Positions 56,827 to 64,000 of a DNA stretch of 64,000 nucleotides are shown here, piece after piece. Source of the stretch: Manihot esculenta (lineage: Eukaryota > Streptophyta > Magnoliopsida > Malpighiales > Euphorbiaceae); assembly GCF_001659605.2 (NCBI RefSeq), contig NC_035170.2, positions 26,516,020-26,580,019 of the forward strand, written 5' to 3'. Made by a program: the position numbers and the translations under genes. Under the pieces are notes generated by a model that saw only the letters and a list, made by a program, of their open reading frames with translations, was not told the origin of the DNA and did not search any database. Position 1 is the first letter of the stretch; every line of letters starts with the position of its first letter.

Positions 56827-56836
56827 CTATAAAAGG
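56827..56836 (+). promoter_or_regulatory. LTR TATA box (G5)
   Basis: CTATAAAAGG, 356 bp into the LTR, between the two palindrome clusters. Confidence 0.7.
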
Positions 56837-58004
56837 GGTACTTAGCCGAAATGGGCGAGTTTTCTCCCATTTTCGGCCACAGCTAGCTTCCGACCTCCCT
56901 CTCCCCAAATCTTGTGTTCTTTCTCCAAATCTCCTCCATTTTTCTTGAGTTTTAACCTCACATTGCAAGTTTTGAGCATTTAAGACAAGTTTTGGAGCTT
57001 TGGAAACTCAGGAGCTCATTTGCTTGGATCTCCGAGTTTAGGTCGTCTCTCTCTCGATCTTCAAGAGGTAAGAGCCGATCTTAAGCTCATTGTATGTTTC
57101 AAGTAAGTTTTAAGTTGATTTATGGGGTAGAATGGCATGTATAGAGTTGTATGAGTTTTTGAGTAAATGTTATGTTTTTGAACAATGTATGTTGAATGTG
57201 TGATGTTTGAGGTGTTGTAGTTGGGGTATATGATAGTTTGAGACCCCTAGGTGTGATGTATGAATGCATGTAAGTTTTGGTTGAGTGGTATGCATGATTT
57301 GTAGCTTAGGAGGCGAAATGTGCATGAGGAACTAAGTTTCTGCCCTTTTGGCAGAAACCAGGTTCGGCAGCCGAAGGGAGTTTCGGCCGCCGAACCCCCT
57401 TGTGGAGGCAGCATTCGGCTGCTGAACCCCTACCCCCGAAAGGAGACTTTCGGATCTGTCTGGGAGTTTCGGCCGCCGAAGGTGCCCCAGAACATGCATG
57501 AGTTTCGTCTCTGTCTGGGACTTTCGGCCGCCGAAGGTGCCGTCGAAAGTGCCCGACTTTCGGCTCTGGAGGGACTTTCGACCGCCGAACCTGCCGCCGA
57601 AAGTGCCCTGTTCAGCCATTTCTTGCATGTTTTTATGTGATGATTTCATGATGTTCTAGGGGGTTTTTGGGGAGTAGTTTAGAGTTATGTTTATGTATGT
57701 TTGGTCCCTCATTGGAGTCCACCTGTGTAGGTTCGGACCCGAGGAACCGAGGACCCCAGCAGTGAGCCAGCTGCTACAGAGTTTGTCAGAGCCAGCCAGA
57801 GGTGAGTGGAATAAACCTTAAATTTTAAATTAATGAAATATGAATTTTGAGCATGATCCATGCATCATGAATGCCATGAGATATAGTAGGTTGTTTGCAT
57901 TAGTATTCACGAATATGTTGCATTGCATATTTGATGATGATGTGGATGGGTATTGAATGATCCTTTAGTCCTTGATATGTTATGATGAGACATGTTATGG
58001 TATG

Positions 58005-58145
58005 ATTGCCGGTTGTACCCATTCTACGTCCCGGCCAGAGTAAGAGAAAGTCCGGTTGCACCCATTCTACGTCCCGGCATATTGGAATATTATGTTATGT
58101 TATGTAAGAGAAAGTCCGGTTGTACCCATTCTACGTCCCGGCACT
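58005..58145 (+). repeat. LTR minisatellite of hairpin units (G5)
   Basis: Three units with CCGG, then TTGYACCCATTCTACGTC, then CCGG followed by CA. The arms pair, although the sequence differs from the units at 1640 and 42388. Confidence 0.75.
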
Positions 58146-58777
58146 TTGGAATGTAGAGGACTAGAGGTGACAATACCATCCTTATGTGATATGTTTGTGA
58201 TGTGTTGCATTTCATGAAAGCATGAAATTTTAATATATGTTTTCTCTATTCTGCTCAATGGGCTTTGTAGCTCACCCCTCTCCCCTAACCCCAGATGTGC
58301 AGGTACAGGGTAGACCAGGAGGTTAGCCAGAGTTTTGAAGTATGTTTATGTAATAGTTAGATTGTGCACATGACAATTGTACTAAGATGTAATGTAAGAG
58401 ATTACAGTATGTTATGTAATGAGGTATTTTGAAGTTATAGTTGTGCTTGACCCTATGAGTATTGTTATCCCTTTTGATACATGATCTATAGATACGTTTA
58501 TGATGTTCATGATAGTCCAAGCTTAATGTATGATGAGATACCCTATTGGAGCATTTGATGAGGGCTCCAGTGGTGGTTTATGTTTATGATTGTGTAATGT
58601 ACAGGTTGAGCTTGGTTGTTATATGAGAATGTTCACAGATTCTTTTGAGTTGTTTGATCATGTATGGGATTTACAGGTTTACAGGTTATATGTCAGGCTT
58701 GCTACGGGTCCCGGCGGCCTTACGCCGATCTGGATCCTAGCGCCGGTAGCTGTCCGGATTTCCGGACTGTTACAGAG

Positions 58778-58789
58778 TGGTATCAGAGC
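58778..58789 (+). promoter_or_regulatory. Primer binding site (tRNA-iMet), element G5
   Basis: TGGTATCAGAGC lies three bases after the LTR end. Confidence 0.9.
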
Positions 58790-59047
58790 TCCTAGGTTCA
58801 TATGGTCGGACCTAGCGTGTCGGGCTCATAGAGGTTATAGAAGGTCAAGCACAATAGGAAAGGTCATGTCCACTAGGATAGGATATGGAGTCATATCTTG
58901 TATGATGATGTGATATGCCATGATTATATGCATGTGCATAAATGTTATGATATGTATGCTATATATGTGATGCAGGTTCATGTGTTTCCACATGAACCAT
59001 ATGATGCTGATGTTCCATGTGTTATGTGCTGTTTTTCAGAAAACAGG

Positions 59048-60647
59048 ATGAGAGGAACTCGTCGATCGGCACGATTGACTGGAGTACCACCTCAGGACGA
59101 GGGCACTGATGCCCGTCCTCCAGCATTGCCTAGGGAAATGTCAAGTAGGTCCAGCAGGGACCGAGCAGTGAGAGACCCTAGAAGGTCTTTGGATCTGGGA
59201 AGAAGCAGATCAGTCAGAGGAACAGTTCAGGGAGGCATGTCAGAGGATGTGGGTTATGACATGGAAGTGGATCAGAGGAGGGATGGCAGTTTGGGGATGA
59301 GTATGTCAGAGGAAGGCATGGGAGAATCCCAAGGAGGCACTCAGGCCTCGGGTTTTGTTCAGCAACCTTTCTACCCAACCTTCTCACAAGATCCCGGGTA
59401 TTCGATGGGAGGTACATCGGATTACCCTAGCTATAGCCCTTATCCCACATATATACCATACCCACCTTTCTACCCATCATACGCACAATACCCCATGTAC
59501 CCACCTCCACCATACTATCCAGATATAGCAAACCCTACCCCAGGGGATGCTGCACCTCCTCCACCACCACCACCAGCACCTACTGTCCCAGAAACCCAGG
59601 CACCTAGACCTACCTCATCTGGAGGAAGCAAGGTCAAGATGACCGACTACATGAAGTTGGGTGCCCCACAGTTTGAAACCAGTGATGATCCCTTTGTGTA
59701 CCTTGAAAGGGTCAAGGTGATTACAGATGAGATAGGGGCGGATGACAGTAGAGCCATTCAGATGGCTGGGTTCACACTAAAATGCAAAAAGGCACGCGAA
59801 TGGTTCAAGAACTATGTGAACCCGAGGGTGGACAGTATGTCTTGGGAGGAGTTTGCAAATGAGTTGCAGGATGGGCTTTCCCTGAAAGCTCCAGAGAGCT
59901 GAAGATGATAGAGTTCGAGCAGTTGAGACAAACTGATGATATGAGTGTAGATGAATACACTGACAGGTTCATGGAGTTGTTGCCATTTGCTGGGCAGAAC
60001 CTTGATACAGATCAGAAGAAGTCAAGGAGGTATATCATGAGGCTCCACTCCAGGTATTCCTCCTTAATCCAGTCAGCAGAGAGGGATAGTTTTCATGCCA
60101 TTGTAGATATGGCTAGGAGGATGGAGGCTAGTGCTATCATCGAGGGAAAAGTCAAACAGTCAGCGGCACAGCCTTCTGGTTCTAAGACCCCAGGTGGGGG
60201 AAAGGTAGACCCTTCTTCTCTGAGTTCAAGCAGTAAGAAGTGGAGCGGTACCACCAGGAAACCAAAGAAGAATAAGTTCTGGAGCAAGATCAAATCAGGT
60301 CTGGGACTAGGAAGTGGCTCGAGCTCTGGTGCAGATAACGCTGTTTGTGCAAAGTGTGGTAGGCAACACTGGGGAGTGTGCCGGTTTGGGATGACGGCAT
60401 GCTACAGATGTGGGCAAGAGGGACACATGTCACGGGAGTGTCCTAGAGCAGTTCATACGGCGCAGCCTCAGCAGACAGCATCAGGTAGTGTGGCGCAGCC
60501 AGTAGCTCCAGCTGCTACACAGGCCAGTGGCAGAGGCAGAGGGAGAGGGTCAGCCTCTTCTTCCGCAGGGTTCAGAGGTGAAGGTCCATCAGCTCCAGCC
60601 AGGATTTTCACCATGACACAGCAGGAGGCTAACACATCCAACACCGT
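59048..60647 (+). pseudogene. Ty3/gypsy Gag with frameshift, cut by a reverse element (G5)
   Basis: Starts [13 protein letters not shown] 1-bp deletion near 59865 (GAGTTGC where G4 has GAGTTTGC) shifts the frame, and the shifted frame stops at 59902. The Gag frame resumes at 59905 and includes a CCHC knuckle ([14 protein letters not shown]). It ends at NTSNTVV, just before the protease, where the reverse LTR of G6 begins at 60648. The rest of pol is not in the window. Confidence 0.9.
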
Positions 60648-61264
60648 TGTAACAGCCCGGAAATCCGGACCGCTACCGGCGCTAGGATCCAGGTCGGCGT
60701 AAGGCCGCCGGGACCCGTAGCAAGCCTAATCTGTAACCTGTGAACCTGTCTCATCCCATACATGATCAACAAAATACATAATAATTTAAAACTTTTCTTC
60801 CATATTATCTATCATTCACCAACTCAACCTGTGCATGCACTGAACATATACACAAACATAATCCCTCTGTGGGATCTCACAAAACCTCAAAGGCTATATA
60901 ACATGTGTTGAGCTGGTTTACACAAACATCATAAAAACATTAAGATCATGTATTAAAGGGACAACGACATCTATAAGGTCAAGCACACCTTCTAATCCTC
61001 ATAATCCTTATACATAACATAACTGTTCGATTATACATCATCTTACAATTTGTCATGTCCACTTTCTATCTATTACAAACATAAAACTTTACTCTTCTTG
61101 ACTTCTTCTATCTATCCCGTACCTGCAAACCTGGGGTTAGGGGAGAGGGGTGAGCTAAAAGCCCAGTGAGTAGAACTATAAAACATATTTAAAACTATGC
61201 TCTAATGAAATGCATCATAACACAGACAATTCACATAAGGGTTGGGTGAACTTGTCTCCAATTA

Positions 61265-61480
61265 GTCCCAGTTAACTCTGTGCCAGGGTCGTAGAATGGG
61301 ACCCTGGTCTTCCTGTCATAGCATACATTACTTACCTTTAACCCAGGGCCTCCTCTGGGCTCCTGGTCTTCAAGTTCCATATCCATTCCTTACTCTGTGC
61401 CAGAGCCGTAGAATGGGACCCTGGTCTTTCCTTACTCTGTGTCAGAGTCATAGCATGGGACCCTGGTCTTCCTGTCTGAG
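61265..61480 (-). repeat. LTR minisatellite of hairpin units (G6)
   Basis: On the minus strand, a CCAGGGT/ACCCTGG unit makes a 7-bp stem around CCCATTCTACG. Further units are shorter or imperfect. Confidence 0.7.
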
Positions 61481-62542
61481 ACTAACTGGGTCATCCAATA
61501 TTCACCCACATCAACAACAAATGATGCAATGCGGCATATTCGTGAAACTAATGCAAACATCCTATAGCATAATCATGATGCATGAAACATGATAAAAGCA
61601 TTTAATTTCTTAATTTAAAAGATTAAGTTTAGTTCCACTCACCTCTGGCTGACTCTGACAACACCGAAGCAGCTGAACTCACTGCTGGGGTCCTCGGTTC
61701 CTCGGGTCCGAACCTACACAAGTGGACTCCAATGAGGGACCAAACATACATTACATAACTCTAATATATCCCCCAAAAACCCCAAAAACATCATGAAAAC
61801 ATCACATAAAAATATGCATGAAATGGCTGAACAGGGCACTTTCGGCGGCAGGTTCGGCGGCCGAAAGTCCTGGACAGATCCGAAAGTCAGGCACTTTCGG
61901 CGGCACCTTCGGCGGCCGAAAGTCCCAGATAGAGACGAAAGTCTCTTTTCGGGGGCAGGCTTCGGCAGCCGAAAGCTGCCTCCATAAGAGGGTTCGGCGG
62001 CCGAAAGTCCCTTCGGCAGCCGAACCTGAGCTTCTCCCGAGTGGCAGAAACTCAGCTCTCCTGTGTACATTTCGCCTCCCAAGCTCAAATCATGCATAAA
62101 CTCAAACAAAAACATTCATACAAGATCCTAGGGGTCTCAAACTAACATATACCCCATCTACAACACTTCAATCACACACAATCAAGCCACATTACTCATA
62201 ATCACAATATAAACCCATAAACCTAACCATAAACTAAACATGCATTCTACCCCATAGATCTTACTTAAAACTTACTCAAAACATTTAAGGAGCTTAAGAT
62301 CGGCTCTTACCTCTTGAAGATCGAGAGGAAGACGACCTAAACTTGGAGTTGGGGGAGATTGAGCTCCTTGAACCTCAAAGCTCCAAAACGTGCTTAAAAC
62401 TCGAAAATCTTCAAAACCAAAGTTATAAACTTGTAAAAATCATGGAAAAATGGAGGAAAAACTCAAGATTGATGAAGGATGGCGGAATGCTCACCTTGGC
62501 CGAAATGGGGAGAAAAAGCTCGCCCGTTTTCGGCTAAGGGAC

Positions 62543-62552
62543 CCTTTTATAG
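62543..62552 (-). promoter_or_regulatory. LTR TATA box (G6, reverse)
   Basis: Plus-strand CCTTTTATAG reads CTATAAAAGG on the minus strand, in the same context as in the sister LTRs. Confidence 0.65.
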
Positions 62553-62909
62553 TGGCTGGCCAGGCCACGTTCGGGGGCCGAATGTGCCTCCGCAACACAT
62601 GCAAGTTCGGCGGCCGAACATGAGATTCGGCGGCCGAACCTGGATTTCCCTCACTTATGCCTTCGGGGGCCTAAAGCACTCCCGAAGTGCCATGCAAGTT
62701 CGGCGGCCGAACCTGAGCTTCGGCGGCCGAACCTGGTTTTCCTCCCAAGTCTTTTCTTGCAAAAACTCGTTTAAATTTCATACTTAAAAAACATTAAAAA
62801 CATGAAAACATTTCATAAAAACATGCTTTTACCCATTCTAGAGATTTTCGACATCCAAATTCCACCGGAAGGTAGGAATTCCGATACCGGAGTCTAGCCG
62901 GGTATTACA

Positions 62910-62948
62910 TTCTCCCCCCCTTAAGAACATTCATCCCCGAATGTTCCT
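62910..62948 (-). promoter_or_regulatory. Pre-PPT hairpin and polypurine tract, element G6
   Basis: On the minus strand, AGGAACATTCG and GAATGTTCTT flank a short loop, then a G-rich tract (plus-strand TTCTCCCCCCCTTAAG) meets the LTR start. Confidence 0.85.
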
Positions 62949-63007
62949 CAACTAGCACATGCATATCACAACAATCATATCATACATAAGCATATAAACA
63001 CTAACCT

Positions 63008-64000
63008 CTAAAAGAGATGGGGATATTGCTGGAGCATGGACTTCCGTGTCTTCCAAGTGCATTCTTCCATATTGTGGTGATTCCAAAGGACTTTCACCAT
63101 CGGGATTTCCTTGTTCCTCAACTTTCTGATCTGGGTGTCAAGAATCCGCACTGGCTGCTCTACATAGGTGAGATCCTCTTGGATCTCTACATCAGGCTCA
63201 CTAAGAACCTTGCCCGGATCTGACACGAACTTTCTTAACATGGAAACATGGAAAACCGGATGGATTCTTTGCATTGAAGCAGGTAAATCTAGCTTGTACG
63301 ACACATTCCCGACCTTTTGCAAGATCTCGAAGGGTCCGATGTATCGTGGAGCTAGCTTACCTTTCTTCCCGAACCGAACCACCCCTTTCATTGGAGACAC
63401 CTTGAGCAATACCAGATCCCCCTCCTGAAACTCCACTTGTTTTCTACGGATGTCTGCATAGCTCTTCTGCCTGCTTGTAGCAGTCTTGATCCTTTCTCTG
63501 ATCATGGGTACCACCCTGCTGGTAATCTCTACTAGCTCAGGCCCTGCCAAGGCCTTCTCTCCTACTTCTTCCCAACAGATGGGTGATCTGCACTTCCTCC
63601 CATACAAAGCTTCATATGGAGCCATCCCGATGCTAGCATGATAGCTGTTATTGTAGGCGAACTCCACCAAGGGTAGATGTTGCCTCCAAGAACCGCCAAA
63701 ATCTAGCACACACATTCTGAGCATATCTTCTATTGTCTGGATGGTCCTCTCTGACTGTCCATCAGTCTGGGGATGGAAGGCAGTACTGAAATCTAACCTG
63801 GTACCCATAGCACTTTGCAGACTCCGCCAAAACCTGGAGGTGAACTGGGGCCCTCTATCTGACACTATAGACACTGGGACCCCATGCAGCCTGACAATCT
63901 CATCCACATAGACCTGCGCCAACTTATCCACAGAGTAGTTGCTCCTAACAGGGATGAAATGAGCAGATTTGGTGAGTCTATCCACAATCACCCATATAGA
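63008..64000 (-). CDS. Ty3/gypsy integrase and chromodomain end, partial at window edge (G6)
   Basis: The minus-strand frame is open from the window edge to the stop at 63010-63008: 330 codons without a lesion. It holds the integrase core from [10 protein letters not shown] through [19 protein letters not shown] and [15 protein letters not shown], then the C-terminal part ([23 protein letters not shown]) and the tail ending QQYPHLF. The upstream pol lies beyond the window. It may belong to a largely intact copy. Confidence 0.92.
   Translation of the reverse strand, partial: SIWVIVDRLTKSAHFIPVRSNYSVDKLAQVYVDEIVRLHGVPVSIVSDRGPQFTSRFWRSLQSAMGTRLDFSTAFHPQTDGQSERTIQTIEDMLRMCVLDFGGSWRQHLPLVEFAYNNSYHASIGMAPYEALYGRKCRSPICWEEVGEKALAGPELVEITSRVVPMIRERIKTATSRQKSYADIRRKQVEFQEGDLVLLKVSPMKGVVRFGKKGKLAPRYIGPFEILQKVGNVSYKLDLPASMQRIHPVFHVSMLRKFVSDPGKVLSEPDVEIQEDLTYVEQPVRILDTQIRKLRNKEIPMVKVLWNHHNMEECTWKTRKSMLQQYPHLF

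Larger units (their letters stand above)
56471..58774 (+). repeat. Gypsy 5' LTR, complete 2304 bp (G5)
   Basis: TGTAATACCCGG to GGACTGTTACA, followed three bases later by a primer site. TATA at 56827-56836. Palindrome clusters lie at about 56647-56772 and 57362-57602. It begins inside the LTR of G4 (target AACCT is possible, but the other flank is not in the window). Confidence 0.93.
60648..62909 (-). repeat. Gypsy 3' LTR in reverse orientation, complete 2262 bp (G6)
   Basis: Plus-strand TGTAACAGCCCGG to GGGTATTACA is the reverse complement of the family LTR. It lies between the broken Gag of G5 and the reverse pol end of G6. TATA (reverse) at 62543-62552. Palindromes lie at about 61840-62025 and 62590-62735. 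Hairpin minisatellite at 61265-61480. Confidence 0.93.

Overview
The window is plant nuclear DNA. It has long AT-rich intergenic tracts, GT-AG introns, Ty3/gypsy and Ty1/copia retrotransposons primed by initiator tRNA-Met (TGGTATCAGAGC primer sites), a CACTA transposon end, hAT-like short elements, and host genes related to the plant ubiquitin ligase UPL5 and plant MEKK kinases. A eudicot is likely. The species cannot be settled from the sequence.

Layout. (1) 1-6880: two copies of one Ty3/gypsy chromovirus family, head to tail, sharing one LTR (170-2440). The second copy is cut off inside integrase and abuts a reverse-strand copia scrap (6882-7290). (2) 7339-9965: AT-rich duplicated upstream block B1. 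(3) 9965-18850: a very large inverted duplication with arms of about 4.1-4.4 kb around a 377-bp centre. Each arm carries a copy (L on minus, R on plus) of an unusual host gene. (4) 18850-30900: AT-rich DNA with two more copies of the upstream block (B2, B3), a decayed copia pol, a CACTA end, short elements and minisatellites. (5) 30900-39544: the third and most complete copy (C) of the host gene. Its first exon is split by an intact copia element with identical 223-bp LTRs (31476-35951). (6) 40180-64000: a decayed copia fragment, then a nest of four gypsy copies of the same family as in (1), three forward and one reverse, joined LTR-to-gag, LTR-to-LTR and gag-to-LTR.

The main result is the host gene. 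In all three copies the exons encode, in order, a UPL5-type N-terminal region (with a ubiquitin-like domain, kept only in copy C), the HECT N-lobe, and then, across a phase-0 intron, a complete MEKK-type protein kinase domain where the catalytic HECT C-lobe should be. It looks like an exon-shuffled E2-docking/kinase fusion with no ligase cysteine. It has been duplicated at least twice. Two copies form a near-palindrome able to yield hairpin RNA, and the third is split by a young copia insertion.

The gypsy family has long LTRs (about 2.2-2.3 kb). They carry clusters of a 13-bp palindrome (TTCGGC-N-GCCGAA) on both sides of the TATA box, and a minisatellite whose unit keeps a hairpin while its sequence changes between subfamilies. 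Decay of these copies is dominated by C-to-T changes at CHG sites.

All family assignments come from reading motifs and recalled family layouts. No search was run.
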